NCBI RefSeq assembly: GCF_042432495.1
Contig: NZ_JBHLXC010000001.1
Coordinates: forward strand, 496,001-560,000
DNA length: 64,000 nt
Reading direction: 5' to 3'
DNA from: Pseudochelatococcus lubricantis
GTDB lineage: Bacteria > Pseudomonadota > Alphaproteobacteria > Rhizobiales > Beijerinckiaceae
A program made the translations under genes and the position numbers. Shown in pieces: positions 17,622 through 27,545 of this stretch. Positions within the stretch are counted from its first letter, which is position 1, and each line of letters begins with the position of its first letter. Below the pieces are notes generated by a model. That model saw only the letters and a program-made list of their open reading frames with translations. It did not search any database and was not told the DNA's origin.

Positions 17622-18563
17622 ACGGGACAGGATATCGTCGATGATGTCCTTCTTGTTGTCGATGACTTCCTCGATGCGCAGGCTGTAGGAGCCGTCGGAT
17701 TTTCCCAGCAAGCACCTGAAGACGGGCTCATCCTCGCTTTCGAGCGTTACCAGCGTTCGCGGGTTGGCCTGCAGCTGGATGGTCTGGCCGATGGCCAGAG
17801 TGGCGATTTCCTCCAGAGTCATGTAGCGCTTCTCAAGCACGGCCTGAAGCGACACCTCGGCGCGCTGTACCTCCGACTCGATCTGCTTGCTCCAGCGCGG
17901 GTCGCGCACGGTCGGCTCGCTGGTGATGACGCGGGAAAGGTTCTGACGCATGGGTGTGAGGGCGGATTGCGGGATGACGACGAACATCTCGCCGCCGCTG
18001 TTCAGCGCCTGGACCAGGAACTTCGCCACCACGGACTGGCTGTTGCGCCGTCCGATGACGGCAAAGTCCATGCGCGTCTCGCTCCGCTCCAGCTTGAACT
18101 GGGTATCGGTGACGAGGGCGAAGGCAGTTCTCAACGCCTTGCTGATCTGCTCGAACATCATGGTCGCGACGCGGGTCTCAATGGTCGAGAAAGGCCGCTC
18201 GTCGTCGATGGGCGGCTCGGTGCCGTCGGCACCGAGCAGAACTTCCGTCATCGTGAAAATGAAGTCGCGGTCGAAACCGACCAGCACCTGGTTGTCCCAC
18301 TGCACCGCCTGAAAGACTCCGGCGATGGCGTTGGACTCGTACATTTCGAGAATATCGTTGATCCGGCCGCTTTCGATCGTGCTCAGCGAGCAATAGGCAG
18401 GCGAGGCCGCAAGATGGCGGAAGTCGTCCACCCAGATCGTCGACATGCGGTCGAAGATGACGTGCAGCATCGGCAGCCTGTCTAGAGACAGGCCGGTCGA
18501 GTCCAGCAGGCGGTCGCGCCCCTTGCTTTCGGACGAGGCGTTCCACGCGCCGTCCATTCTCAC
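17619..18563 (-). CDS. fliM: Flagellar motor switch protein FliM
   Basis: 314 residues. FliM binds CheY-P and forms the C ring with FliG and FliN. Seen: the middle domain (RPFSTIETRVATMMFEQISKALRTAF) and the C-terminal SpoA-like domain (EVSLQAVLEKRYMTLEEIATLAIGQTIQL). The GTG at 18563 overlaps the motA stop (GTGA) with AGGAGG 4 nt upstream; ATG at 18557 is an alternative. The stop codon is the edge of repeat B. An EIDALL-type CheY-P binding motif at the extreme N-terminus is not obvious, as in other rhizobial FliM proteins. Confidence 0.96.
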   Translation of the reverse strand: MRMDGAWNASSESKGRDRLLDSTGLSLDRLPMLHVIFDRMSTIWVDDFRHLAASPAYCSLSTIESGRINDILEMYESNAIAGVFQAVQWDNQVLVGFDRDFIFTMTEVLLGADGTEPPIDDERPFSTIETRVATMMFEQISKALRTAFALVTDTQFKLERSETRMDFAVIGRRNSQSVVAKFLVQALNSGGEMFVVIPQSALTPMRQNLSRVITSEPTVRDPRWSKQIESEVQRAEVSLQAVLEKRYMTLEEIATLAIGQTIQLQANPRTLVTLESEDEPVFRCLLGKSDGSYSLRIEEVIDNKKDIIDDILSR

Positions 18564-19459
18564 GCAGCCTCCTGCTGGGTCTGTTCCGCGTCAGCGGGCT
18601 TGCCCCCGCCCGGCGACATCAGCGCGCTCTCAACGTCGTCGATGGACGGCCGCTCGTAGGAGCTGATCGACTTGCGGCCGTGCTCCAGCGCGACCTGTGG
18701 CATAGCCCCGTTCATGAACGCCACGAGCGCCTGCTTCACGATCTGGTAGGGCTGGATCTGCTTCTCGCGAGTCGCCTTGATCTTCGCGGCAAGGGGCGAG
18801 AAGATGCCGTAGGAGGCGAAAATGCCGGTGAAGGTGCCGACGAGCGCCGCTCCCAACAGTGCACCCAGCAGGGCAGGCGCCTGATCGATCGCTCCCATCG
18901 CCTTGATGATCCCGAGCACGGCAGCCACGATGCCGAGCGCGGGCAGCCCTTCCGCCACGCTCGTCATGCTATGAAAAGGCTTCAGTGTATTGCGGCGGAT
19001 CGTGGTGATCTCCTCGTCCATAAGCGCGTCGAGTTCATGCGGCTTGATGTTGCCGATGACGATGAGGCGCACGTAGTCGCAAATGTAGTTGGTCAGTTCC
19101 TTGTCTGCGAGAATCGTAGGAAAACCGGCGAACACTGTCGAATTTCCGGGATCGTCGACATGCGTCTCGATCTCGTTGCGCGGTCGCGTGCGGACGAGCC
19201 GCATCAGCCCGAACAGCAGCCCGAGCAGGGCGAGATGATCCTCCCGCCGGGGCACCTTTCCCAGCAGCGCCTCGATCGTCGCGCGTCCGGTATCGATCTG
19301 CACTCTCCAAGGATGGGCGACGATGAAGGCGCCCACGGCCATCCCGAAAATGATGACAAATTCCCACGGCTGCCAGATCACGCCGACATGACCGCCCATC
19401 GCCACGAAGCCGCCGAGCATGGAGCCTATGGCCACAAGCAAGCCTATGACAAATCCCAT
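18560..19459 (-). CDS. motA: Flagellar stator protein MotA
   Basis: A 299-residue inner-membrane stator subunit that, with MotB, converts ion flow to rotation. Four membrane segments are visible: two at the N-terminus (MGFVIGLLVAIGSMLGGFVAMGG and WEFVIIFGMAVGAFIVAH) and two after a large cytoplasmic loop (GLPALGIVAAVLGIIKAMGAI and ALLGAALVGTFTGIFASYGIF). GAGGAG lies 8 nt upstream. It is the first gene of the minus-strand arm and is divergent from the DUF1217 gene over 185 bp; motB is not in the window. Confidence 0.97.
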   Translation of the reverse strand: MGFVIGLLVAIGSMLGGFVAMGGHVGVIWQPWEFVIIFGMAVGAFIVAHPWRVQIDTGRATIEALLGKVPRREDHLALLGLLFGLMRLVRTRPRNEIETHVDDPGNSTVFAGFPTILADKELTNYICDYVRLIVIGNIKPHELDALMDEEITTIRRNTLKPFHSMTSVAEGLPALGIVAAVLGIIKAMGAIDQAPALLGALLGAALVGTFTGIFASYGIFSPLAAKIKATREKQIQPYQIVKQALVAFMNGAMPQVALEHGRKSISSYERPSIDDVESALMSPGGGKPADAEQTQQEAA

Positions 19460-19644
19460 GGACCATACTCCTCGTCCAGCCGCTTCCGGACATGGCCGGC
19501 CGGATAGCATTATGACGGCAAGCTTGCGCGAGGCTGGACAGCCGGGCCGCGCCGGCGGGCGAGCAGGACAGCTACGCGAAAGCTTGGTGCGGTAAGCCGG
19601 GATGAACGGGCGCCGGTGTCGCCGGTCCAGCAGCGGGGTCTCTC

Positions 19645-21129
19645 GTGGTCGGATTGCAGTCGTCGTATCTGAACTATCAGGTTGTAGTCCGGGATCTGGA
19701 CAGGTCGCTGGCACGGAAGGCGGCGGAGCCCGCGCTCGCGCGCGACGTTGCCCGTTTCACGGAGGCTGCTGCCGATATCCGGTCCGTCGATGACCTGTTC
19801 GACGACGACAGGACTTACGGCTTCGCGGTCAAGGCCTACGGCATGGACGAGCTGTTGTATGCGCGGGCGCTGATACGCAGGGTCGTCAGCGAGGGAGCGG
19901 GATCGGACAGCTATGCCAGGAGGCTGGCCGACAGCCGCTATCTCGATCTGGCCGGCGCATTCCAGGTGACCGACTCCGGCCGGGCGCCGCCCGTTCTTCA
20001 GGCTTCGGCTCTGACGGTGGCGCAACGCTATCGCGACAACCTCGACAGCATCGGCAAGCGTGGTTCCGGGAAAGCCGAGGAGCGGATTCTCGAATACAGA
20101 ATCGAGATGGACAAGCTCAAGGATTTCGATGCATTCCTGAATAGCGATCTTGCGCTGACTTTTACTTTGCGCGCTTTCGGCCTCGACCGGCAGGCGCTTC
20201 AGCCTGGCGAGGTTCGCAAAGTCGTGACCGACGAGATGGCCGCGCGTGCTGCCGGAGGTTCCGGCGCCTACATCTCGGGTCTCGATACGGTCGGTATCGA
20301 CGACGCGGATGGCCGCTACAGGTTTGGCCGGTTCATTGATGCGTTTCTGGCATCCGGCCGCGCCGAGGGGCAGGAAGCAGTGATCGCCAGTTACCGTATG
20401 GAGGCGCCGAAGTTCGGCGAACGGCTTGCTGCGGGCGTGGATGACGATATCGTCGCTTTCTACGAGGGTCTCGACAAGATCAAGGTTGCCGACGACCTGG
20501 CGGGCAACTGGCAGACGTTGTCGGTCGGTTTGCGTGCCTTCGATCTCGAACATCTGATCGGGCAGGAAAAGGCGATCGTTGCCGCGCTCAAGGGCGATGC
20601 GCGGGCGCTGTCGCTGACGAACGCGGCGGACCGCGCGAATTTCGAGGCCTTCAGCGCGGTGTTTGCTTTCGAGCGCGACGGGACGCCGACCGTCGCACCG
20701 CTGGTGCGCGACGTGGAGAAGACGGTGCAGGCATATATCCGCCAGACGCTGGAAGTCGATATCGGCAATGAGGACACCAACGTCCGCCTCGCGCTCTACT
20801 TCCAGCGCAAGGCCGAGGGCATCAAGTCGTTTTACGACATTCTCGGCGATGAGGCGCTTGCGGAGGTTGTGCGTACGGCCTTCGGCGTTCCGCCGGAAAC
20901 GGCGGCCTCCGACCTCGATGCGCAGGTGCGCATGATGGAGCGGCACATCGGCATCGCGGATTTTCAGGATCCGGAAAAGGTTGAGAAGCTGATCTCGCGC
21001 TTCCTGCTGCTGGCGGAGTCGAATACGGCTGCTGCGTCCGCGCCGGTCCTGTCGCTCTTCGGCGGCGGCTCCGGGCTCGCGGATATCAGCTATGATCTGC
21101 TTCAGGCGCGCCAGAGCCTGGGACGGTGA
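19645..21129 (+). CDS. DUF1217-family flagellar cluster protein
   Basis: A 494-residue protein of the DUF1217 family, found in rhizobial flagellar clusters between motA and flgF. Internal duplication is visible: related blocks with FxxDYLLxAFGL-like sense (AVKAYGMDEL, TLRAFGLDRQAL, GLRAFDLEHLIG, VVRTAFGVPPETA) recur about every 90-120 residues. No membrane segment or signal peptide. The start is GTG at 19645; no stronger start is seen nearby. It is the first gene of the plus arm and is 7 bp ahead of flgF. Molecular function unknown. Confidence 0.85.
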   Translation: MVGLQSSYLNYQVVVRDLDRSLARKAAEPALARDVARFTEAAADIRSVDDLFDDDRTYGFAVKAYGMDELLYARALIRRVVSEGAGSDSYARRLADSRYLDLAGAFQVTDSGRAPPVLQASALTVAQRYRDNLDSIGKRGSGKAEERILEYRIEMDKLKDFDAFLNSDLALTFTLRAFGLDRQALQPGEVRKVVTDEMAARAAGGSGAYISGLDTVGIDDADGRYRFGRFIDAFLASGRAEGQEAVIASYRMEAPKFGERLAAGVDDDIVAFYEGLDKIKVADDLAGNWQTLSVGLRAFDLEHLIGQEKAIVAALKGDARALSLTNAADRANFEAFSAVFAFERDGTPTVAPLVRDVEKTVQAYIRQTLEVDIGNEDTNVRLALYFQRKAEGIKSFYDILGDEALAEVVRTAFGVPPETAASDLDAQVRMMERHIGIADFQDPEKVEKLISRFLLLAESNTAAASAPVLSLFGGGSGLADISYDLLQARQSLGR

Positions 21130-21136
21130 GGGCGAA

Positions 21137-21865
21137 ATGCAATCGGGACTGTATGTAACCTTATCCGGCCAAGTCGCGCTGGAACGCCACTTGACCGCCG
21201 TGGCGAACAACATCGCCAACATCAACACGTCGGGCTTCCGTGCCGAGGGCACGACGTTCGAGAGCGTGCTGTCGCGCACGGGGCCCGTGCCGGTAGCATT
21301 CGCCGGCAGCGGCAAGATGTTCCTGTCGCGGCAACCGGGTCTGCTGACGCAGACCGGCAATCCGCTCGATCTTGCCGTCAGGGGTGATGCGTGGTTCGCG
21401 GTGCAGACGCCGGCTGGCGTGCGCTACAGCCGCGACGGCCGGCTGACGATGACCGACATGGGCGATATCGTGACGGTGACCGGGCATCCCCTGCTGGACC
21501 AGGGCGGCGCGCCGCTCGCCGTCGATCCGCTGGGCGGTGACATATCGGTGGCGCCGGACGGCGCTGTTTCGCAGGGCGGCGCGGTCGTCGGCGCCGTCGG
21601 GCTGTTCCAGATCGCGCCGGGGGCCGATCTGCGCCGCGCCTCCGGCGGGGCCGTGGCTGCCGACCCGAGCGCCGTGGTCCCGGTCGAGGATTTCGTCAAC
21701 ACGGGTATTGCACAGGGATACATTGAAGAGTCGAACGTCAATCCCATCATGGAGATGACGCGGCTCATCGCGGTCCAGCGCCGGTTCGAGCAGGCGGCGA
21801 CCGCTGCCGGCACGATGGAAAATACACTGGACCAGACCATCCGCGATCTCGGGCCGGCGTCCTGA
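21137..21865 (+). CDS. flgF: Flagellar rod protein FlgF
   Basis: 242 residues. The rod motif VANNIANINTSGFRAEGTTFE lies near the N-terminus and the C-terminal helix GYIEESNVNPIMEMTRLIAVQRRFEQA closes the rod core. FlgF forms the proximal rod. It is slightly short for the family but complete. It starts 7 bp after the DUF1217 stop, and fliI follows after 10 bp. Confidence 0.95.
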   Translation: MQSGLYVTLSGQVALERHLTAVANNIANINTSGFRAEGTTFESVLSRTGPVPVAFAGSGKMFLSRQPGLLTQTGNPLDLAVRGDAWFAVQTPAGVRYSRDGRLTMTDMGDIVTVTGHPLLDQGGAPLAVDPLGGDISVAPDGAVSQGGAVVGAVGLFQIAPGADLRRASGGAVAADPSAVVPVEDFVNTGIAQGYIEESNVNPIMEMTRLIAVQRRFEQAATAAGTMENTLDQTIRDLGPAS

Positions 21866-21875
21866 TAGACTGCTC

Positions 21876-23246
21876 ATGAGTCCAGTCGCTGCTCCCGTCA
21901 TGACAGAGACGCCCGTTGCCGGCGGGCGCACCATCCTTGCCCGGCTGGAGCAGGTTGCCGCCGCCTGCGACCGGAACTTTCCCCTCGTGCGTATCGGCGG
22001 CTCCATCCTGGAGGTCACGACGGCCTATTGCCGTGTCGCGGGGCTTTCGCGGCAGGTGCGGCTGGGGGATCGCGTCGTTTTCGAGGAAGGCGGACTTCCG
22101 GGAGAGGTTGTGCGTATCGACGAGGCGGGCGCCACGATCAAGCCCTTCGGCAACCGTGTCGAGGCGCCGATCGGCTCCGGTGTGTTCCACCACGGGGCCA
22201 TGACGGTACGTCCAGATGCGAGTTGGAAAGGGCGCGTCCTCAACGCCTTCTGCGAGTCCATCGATGGCGGCGGCATGCTGGCGGTGGGCGAGCGCGAGAT
22301 GCCGGTCGACACGCCGCCGCCGGCGGCGCTTAACCGCGCCCGCGTGACGACGCCGCTGCGGACGGGCGTGCGCCTGCTCGATCTGTTCACGCCGCTGTGT
22401 TTCGGGCAGCGCATCGGCATCTTCGCCGGCTCGGGTGTCGGCAAGTCGACCCTCCTCGGCATGTTGGCGCGTGCCCGGGTGTTCGATACGGTCGTGGTGG
22501 CGCTGGTGGGCGAACGCGGGCGGGAAGTGCGCGAATTTCTGGAGGGGCCGCTGGCGGAAAACCGTGCCCGTGCGGTCGTCATCGTCTCGACAGGTGACGA
22601 AAGCCCGATGATGCGGCGGATGGCGCCGCGCACAGCGATGGCGGTGGCGGAATATTTCAGGGATCGCGGCGAGGCCGTGCTGATGGTCGTGGACTCGGTC
22701 ACGCGCTATGCGCATGCCGCGCGTGACGTGGCGCTGGCGGCGGGCGAGCCGGCGGTGGCGCGCGGCTACGCGCCCAGCGTCTTCAGCGATCTGCCCCGGC
22801 TGCTGGAGCGCGCGGGGCCGGGTTTCGAGGGCGGCGGCACGATCACGGGCATCTTTGCCGTGCTCGTCGATGGCGACGACCATAACGATCCCGTCGCGGA
22901 CAACATCCGCGGCACGCTCGACGGCCACATCGTTCTCGACCGCGGCATCGCGGATCAGGGCCGCTATCCAGCCGGCAACGTGCTGAGTTCGATCTCGCGC
23001 CTCGCGACCCTGTCGTGGACGCCGGAGCAGCGTAACCTGCTGCGCCGGATGCGAGCCATGATCGCGCGTTTCGAGGACACGCGCGACCTGCGTCTCGTCG
23101 GCGGCTACCAGCCGGGGCTCGACGCGGAACTCGATCAGGCGGTGGCGCTGGTGCCGCGCATCTACGAGGCGCTGCGGCAGGATTTCGACTCGCCGACGAG
23201 CGAGGACCCGTTTCAGGAACTGGCCGACGCGCTGCGCGCCGAATAG
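21876..23246 (+). CDS. fliI: Flagellar export ATPase FliI
   Basis: 456 residues, the cytoplasmic ATPase of flagellar protein export. Walker A GSGVGKS is at residues 185-191, Walker B is in VLMVVDSVTRYA, and the C-terminal region ELDQAVALVPRIYEAL is typical. An ATG at 21900 is an alternative start. The regulator FliH is not recognisable next to it, as is common in rhizobia. Confidence 0.97.
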   Translation: MSPVAAPVMTETPVAGGRTILARLEQVAAACDRNFPLVRIGGSILEVTTAYCRVAGLSRQVRLGDRVVFEEGGLPGEVVRIDEAGATIKPFGNRVEAPIGSGVFHHGAMTVRPDASWKGRVLNAFCESIDGGGMLAVGEREMPVDTPPPAALNRARVTTPLRTGVRLLDLFTPLCFGQRIGIFAGSGVGKSTLLGMLARARVFDTVVVALVGERGREVREFLEGPLAENRARAVVIVSTGDESPMMRRMAPRTAMAVAEYFRDRGEAVLMVVDSVTRYAHAARDVALAAGEPAVARGYAPSVFSDLPRLLERAGPGFEGGGTITGIFAVLVDGDDHNDPVADNIRGTLDGHIVLDRGIADQGRYPAGNVLSSISRLATLSWTPEQRNLLRRMRAMIARFEDTRDLRLVGGYQPGLDAELDQAVALVPRIYEALRQDFDSPTSEDPFQELADALRAE

Positions 23247-23346
23247 GGACGTGGTCACCGGTTATCGACTTTTCACCGTGGTGAGCCTCGCGCAAGGCAC
23301 ATGGTGTTGATTGACCGTGCGCGAACGATCGGCAACGGAGCTGTCC

Positions 23347-24600
23347 ATGAGCATCATGCAAACTGCGACGTCGGGGATGAAGGCTCAGGCGAACCGGCTG
23401 GCCACGGTCGGCGACAACATCGCCAATGCCTCGACCACCGGCTACAAGAAGGTATCGACGGAATTTGCGCCGCTCGTGCTGCCGTCGAGTTCGAGCAGTT
23501 TCAACTCCGGCGGCGTGGAAACCACCGTCAGGCGCTCGGTCAGCCTGGAGGGCGGGTTGAACTCCACTACGTCGACGACCGATCTGGCGCTGCGCGGCAA
23601 CGGCTTCTTCGTCGTCGAGGATTCCAGTGGCGCCCGGTACATGACGCGGGCGGGCTCCTTCGTGCCCAATGCCGAGGGCTATCTCGTGAACGCGGCCGGT
23701 TATTACCTGACTGGCTATCAATTGCGGGACGGCGATGCCAGTGTGGTGCTCAACAGCCTGAACGGCGGCGAGCGCATCAATGTCAACAATATCAACATGC
23801 AGGCCACGCCGACCACAGAGGGCGTTTTCGCAGCGAACCTCGACGGGCGGGGCGATGTCCCCGCTGTAGCGGCGGCAAGCCTGCCGAGTGCTAATGTGAC
23901 AACTTCCACCTTTACCTCGAAGTCGTCGATGGTTGTCTACGATAACCTCGGCGGCGACGTCATGATCGATATCTACTTTACGAAGACCGGCGTTAACACG
24001 TGGGAAATGAGCATCTTCAATCAGGCCGCAGCAACGGGCGGCGGATTTCCGTATACGGGCGGGGCTCTCGTCACCACGAATCTCACATTCAGCGGCACGA
24101 CCGGCGCTATTACCGCGCCGGCTTCTGCGCAAACGGCGTTCACGGTGCCTGGCGGTCAGCCGACAACTGTCGACCTCTCCGGCCTTACCCAGCTCAAGTC
24201 GGATTACACGCCGCTTGAGCCGGAGTTCAACGGCAATGCACCGAGCACGACGACGGGCGTGAGCATCAGCGCTGATGGTATCGTTTCGTTCGCGATGAAG
24301 AACGGTTCGACGATCGATGCCTACCGCATCGCCCTCGCCGACGTGCCGAGCCCCGATAATCTGACGGCGCTCTCGGGCGGTGTTTTTCAGGCGAACTACG
24401 ATTCGGGTAATCCGCAAGTCGGCTTCCCGGGACAGGGCGGGCTAGGCGCCATCCGCACATCGGCTCTGGAGGCGTCGAACGTCGATCTTGCGGACGAACT
24501 GGCAACCATGATCGAGGCCCAGCGTAACTATACCGCCAATTCCAAGGTGTTTCAGACCGGGGCGGAGGTGCTCGAAGTTCTGGTGAATCTGAAACGTTGA
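23347..24600 (+). CDS. flgE: Flagellar hook protein FlgE
   Basis: 417 residues. N-terminal motif VGDNIANASTTGYKKVSTEF, a long variable Ser/Thr-rich middle forming the outer hook domains, and a C-terminal helix ALEASNVDLADELATMIEAQRNYTANSK. GGAG lies 7 nt before the ATG at 23347. It follows fliI by 100 bp, which leaves room for a promoter, although I cannot point to one with confidence. Confidence 0.97.
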   Translation: MSIMQTATSGMKAQANRLATVGDNIANASTTGYKKVSTEFAPLVLPSSSSSFNSGGVETTVRRSVSLEGGLNSTTSTTDLALRGNGFFVVEDSSGARYMTRAGSFVPNAEGYLVNAAGYYLTGYQLRDGDASVVLNSLNGGERINVNNINMQATPTTEGVFAANLDGRGDVPAVAAASLPSANVTTSTFTSKSSMVVYDNLGGDVMIDIYFTKTGVNTWEMSIFNQAAATGGGFPYTGGALVTTNLTFSGTTGAITAPASAQTAFTVPGGQPTTVDLSGLTQLKSDYTPLEPEFNGNAPSTTTGVSISADGIVSFAMKNGSTIDAYRIALADVPSPDNLTALSGGVFQANYDSGNPQVGFPGQGGLGAIRTSALEASNVDLADELATMIEAQRNYTANSKVFQTGAEVLEVLVNLKR

Positions 24601-24691
24601 CCGGCGTGGTTGAGCGTGGCGCGGGTCGCGATGCGGATGGTTCGCCGGGTATGGCCGTGTGTCGCCGGCATGGTCTGGAGGTTGTGAGGTC

Positions 24692-26101
24692 ATGAGTCTG
24701 GATGCAGCCCTGAACGCCGCGCAGCTGTCGCTTTCGGCCAATTCGAAGCGCATCATGGTTTCCGCGCTCAATGTAGCCGGCGCCAATGATCCCAACTATT
24801 CGCGCAAGCTGTCACCGCTGGTCATGGAGAGCGGCGGCGTTTACGCCGCCGGCCCCACACGGGCAGGCGACACTCGGCTTTACGAGCGCTATCTTGAGGC
24901 GACCTCGGCTTCCGCCCGCGACGGGGCGCTGCTCTCCGGGTACATGCGCCTGTCGGACACGGTCGGTGATACGTCAGTGGGGACGTCGCTCGTCGCACGG
25001 CTTGGCGCGCTGACGGACGCGCTGACCGAATATGCCAACGCGCCCGGCGACGACAATCTGGCCCGTGCAGCCGTGACCGGAGCCAGGGATCTGGCGGTCG
25101 CTCTCAACGACGCGGCCTCGGTCGTCGACGAAGTGCGCAGCGGGGCGGCGGAGGAGATCAAGACTTCCGTGGGGCGGATCAATACCTTGTTACAGGAGTT
25201 CAGGCAGGTGAATGCCCGTGTCGTACACGGTTCGGTCGCTGGCTCGGACGTTACCGACGATCTCGACCGCCGTGACGCTCTTGTCGCCCAGTTGGCAGGG
25301 GAGGTTGGCGTGTCCATCGTGACGCGCGCCAACAATGACATGGTGCTCTATACGGACGGCGGCGTGACGCTGTTCGAGACGACTGCCCGGGAGGTGCGGG
25401 CGGAAGTCGGCGGGGGAACCGCCCGTGTGTTCATCGATGGCGTGCAGGTGGCTGGCGATGCACCGCAGATGCCTTCGAAGAGCGGAAAGCTGGTTGGTTT
25501 GACGGAACTGCATAACGAGGTCGTCAAGGATTACGGGGCGCAGCTCGACACGTTGGCGTTCGGGCTGATCCAGGCGTTTCGGGAAGTCGATCCGGCGGCT
25601 TCAGGGGCGGATCTTCAGGGACTTTTCGTGGGCGGGGGCGGTTCTGCCGCGCTGCCGGCTTCGGCGGGCGGACTTGCGGGCACGATCGCCATCAACGCGG
25701 CCGTCGATTCCAGGGCTTCCGGCGATCCGGGCAAACTGCGCGACGGCATCAATTACTCCTATAATACAGAAAGCGCTCCGGCTTATGCCGACCAGCTCTT
25801 TGGCCTGCTCGGTCAGCTCGGCGATACGGCCGTCGCCGGGCTCGGCGGCAAGAGGCCGCTCGATTACGCAGCCGCGACCGTCAGTTGGGTTGAGAGCGGC
25901 CGGAAAGCGGCTTACTCGGCCGCCGAGTCGAACGGGGCCGTCGTGCAACTCGTCACGACCTCGCTGTCGAATGCGCGCGGGGTGGACATCAACGAAGAAA
26001 CGGCATTGCAGCTTGAGCTGGAACGGCTGTTCGCCGCCTCCGCGCAGCTGATTTCCGTCGTCGACAATATGTTCCAGAGCCTGCTGAATGCCGTGAGGTA
26101 A
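24692..26101 (+). CDS. flgK: Hook-filament junction protein FlgK (HAP1)
   Basis: 469 residues. N-terminus LDAALNAAQLSLSANSKRIMVSALNVAG and C-terminus VDINEETALQLELERLFAASAQLISVVDNMFQSLLNAV are the paired D0 helices of HAP1. GAGG precedes the ATG by a few bases. It is coupled to flgL, 4 bp downstream. Confidence 0.96.
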   Translation: MSLDAALNAAQLSLSANSKRIMVSALNVAGANDPNYSRKLSPLVMESGGVYAAGPTRAGDTRLYERYLEATSASARDGALLSGYMRLSDTVGDTSVGTSLVARLGALTDALTEYANAPGDDNLARAAVTGARDLAVALNDAASVVDEVRSGAAEEIKTSVGRINTLLQEFRQVNARVVHGSVAGSDVTDDLDRRDALVAQLAGEVGVSIVTRANNDMVLYTDGGVTLFETTAREVRAEVGGGTARVFIDGVQVAGDAPQMPSKSGKLVGLTELHNEVVKDYGAQLDTLAFGLIQAFREVDPAASGADLQGLFVGGGGSAALPASAGGLAGTIAINAAVDSRASGDPGKLRDGINYSYNTESAPAYADQLFGLLGQLGDTAVAGLGGKRPLDYAAATVSWVESGRKAAYSAAESNGAVVQLVTTSLSNARGVDINEETALQLELERLFAASAQLISVVDNMFQSLLNAVR

Positions 26102-26105
26102 GGCC

Positions 26106-27128
26106 ATGTCCGCGAATTTCGTATCCACCTATAACCTGCTGAACGGCCCGCGCCTTTACGCCCGCAACGCCCAGGCCGAAATCGCGCGTCTCGGCAAGGA
26201 GATCGTCACGGAGCGGCATGCGGATGTCGGCCTCGTTCTGGGCGCGAAGACGGGCCATGCCGCCATCCTGCATCAGGAGGCCGGCCGCATCGGCACGCTC
26301 ATGATCTCGAACGGCGTCGCCGCCGGGCGGCTCGATGTCACGCAAGCGGTGATCACCGAGCTGCGCGAGACGGCGGATTCGATGCTGTCGACACTGACGG
26401 GCCTGCCGACCAACTCCCTGGGGTCCGCAACGATAGAGGGCGAAGCCGGCCGCAATCTGGCGGCGCTGATCGACAAGCTGAATGCGTCCTTCGCAGGTGC
26501 GCGGCTGTTCGGCGGCATCAAGACGGATACGGCGCCGATGAAGAACGGGGCGGACACCGTCGCGGTAGCTTTCGACGGCTATGTCACTGGTCTGAGTGCT
26601 CCTGTCAGCGGGGTGACCGCGGCGCAGTTCGAGACATTCCTGTCGAGCGCCGCGTTCAGCGGCCTGTTTACCGCTGCGGGGTGGGAGACGAACTGGTCCG
26701 CTGCATCCGATACCAACATCAGCACCCGGATATCGGCGACGGAAACCATCGAAACATCCGTCAATGCCAACGCCAGGGCGTTTCAGCAACTGACACAGGC
26801 CTATGCCGTGCTCGGCGCGCTTCCGTCGTCCGGCCTGAATGAAAGCGCCTTCAAGACCGCCGTCTCCCACGCCATCGCACAGCTTGGCGAGGCGGTGAAC
26901 GGGCTGACGATCATGCAAGCCGACCTCGGCGGGGCTCAGACGCGCATCAAGACCGTGAACGAGCGGCTCAAGACACAGGAGACACTGGTGACGGAAAACC
27001 TGAGATCGCTCGAAGGGGTCGATGCGACGGAGGCGAAAGTGGCATCGGACGCATTCGAGCTGCAACTGAACCTGTCATATGCCCTGACGGCGCGGCTGCA
27101 AAACCTCAGTCTTCTCAAATACCTGTAG
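26106..27128 (+). CDS. flgL: Hook-filament junction protein FlgL (HAP3)
   Basis: 340 residues with the flagellin-like terminal helices: YNLLNGPRLYARNAQAEIARLGKEI at the N-terminus and EAKVASDAFELQLNLSYALTARLQNLSLL at the C-terminus. It joins the hook to the filament. It starts 4 bp after flgK. No flagellin gene is found in the window, so filament genes lie elsewhere. Confidence 0.95.
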   Translation: MSANFVSTYNLLNGPRLYARNAQAEIARLGKEIVTERHADVGLVLGAKTGHAAILHQEAGRIGTLMISNGVAAGRLDVTQAVITELRETADSMLSTLTGLPTNSLGSATIEGEAGRNLAALIDKLNASFAGARLFGGIKTDTAPMKNGADTVAVAFDGYVTGLSAPVSGVTAAQFETFLSSAAFSGLFTAAGWETNWSAASDTNISTRISATETIETSVNANARAFQQLTQAYAVLGALPSSGLNESAFKTAVSHAIAQLGEAVNGLTIMQADLGGAQTRIKTVNERLKTQETLVTENLRSLEGVDATEAKVASDAFELQLNLSYALTARLQNLSLLKYL

Positions 27129-27192
27129 CGTATAGCCGGATGCCGGATCTCATCGACGCATTATGGAAATTGTTTCGCACAGGATCATGAAC

Positions 27193-27540
27193 ATGTACAT
27201 GCTTTCTTACGGCGAAATGATGGAGAACGATCCGTTGTCCATCCGTTCGAGCGAGCGCCAGGCGTTCGATATCGTTATCGAGCTGCTGGAGGACGGCGCC
27301 CGGCATGGCCAGGGGTCTGCGCAAAACGAACTGGCGCTCACCCGGGTAGCCGAGCTTTGGCAGTTTCTTATCGATGACCTCATCAATCCGGACAACGCCC
27401 TCCCGGAGGAGCTGCGCGGGTCGCTGATCTCGATCGGCGGATGGATTTTACAGGAATCGCAACGGATTCGTTTTGGCGACGCGGGCGATGTCTCGGGCCT
27501 CATCAGCGTCAACAGGATCGTTCGCGACGGATTAAAGTAA
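27193..27540 (+). CDS. flaF: Flagellin synthesis regulator FlaF
   Basis: 115 residues. The family fingerprint is clear: MLSYGEMMENDPLSIRSSERQAFD at the start, LWQFLIDDLINPDNALPEELRGSLISIGGWI in the middle and NRIVRDGLK at the end. In Caulobacter and rhizobia FlaF works with FlbT on flagellin mRNA translation. ATG at 27193 has AGGA at about 8 nt; ATG at 27187 would have only 2 nt spacing. It is 5 bp upstream of flbT. Confidence 0.93.
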   Translation: MYMLSYGEMMENDPLSIRSSERQAFDIVIELLEDGARHGQGSAQNELALTRVAELWQFLIDDLINPDNALPEELRGSLISIGGWILQESQRIRFGDAGDVSGLISVNRIVRDGLK

Positions 27541-27545
27541 AAGCT

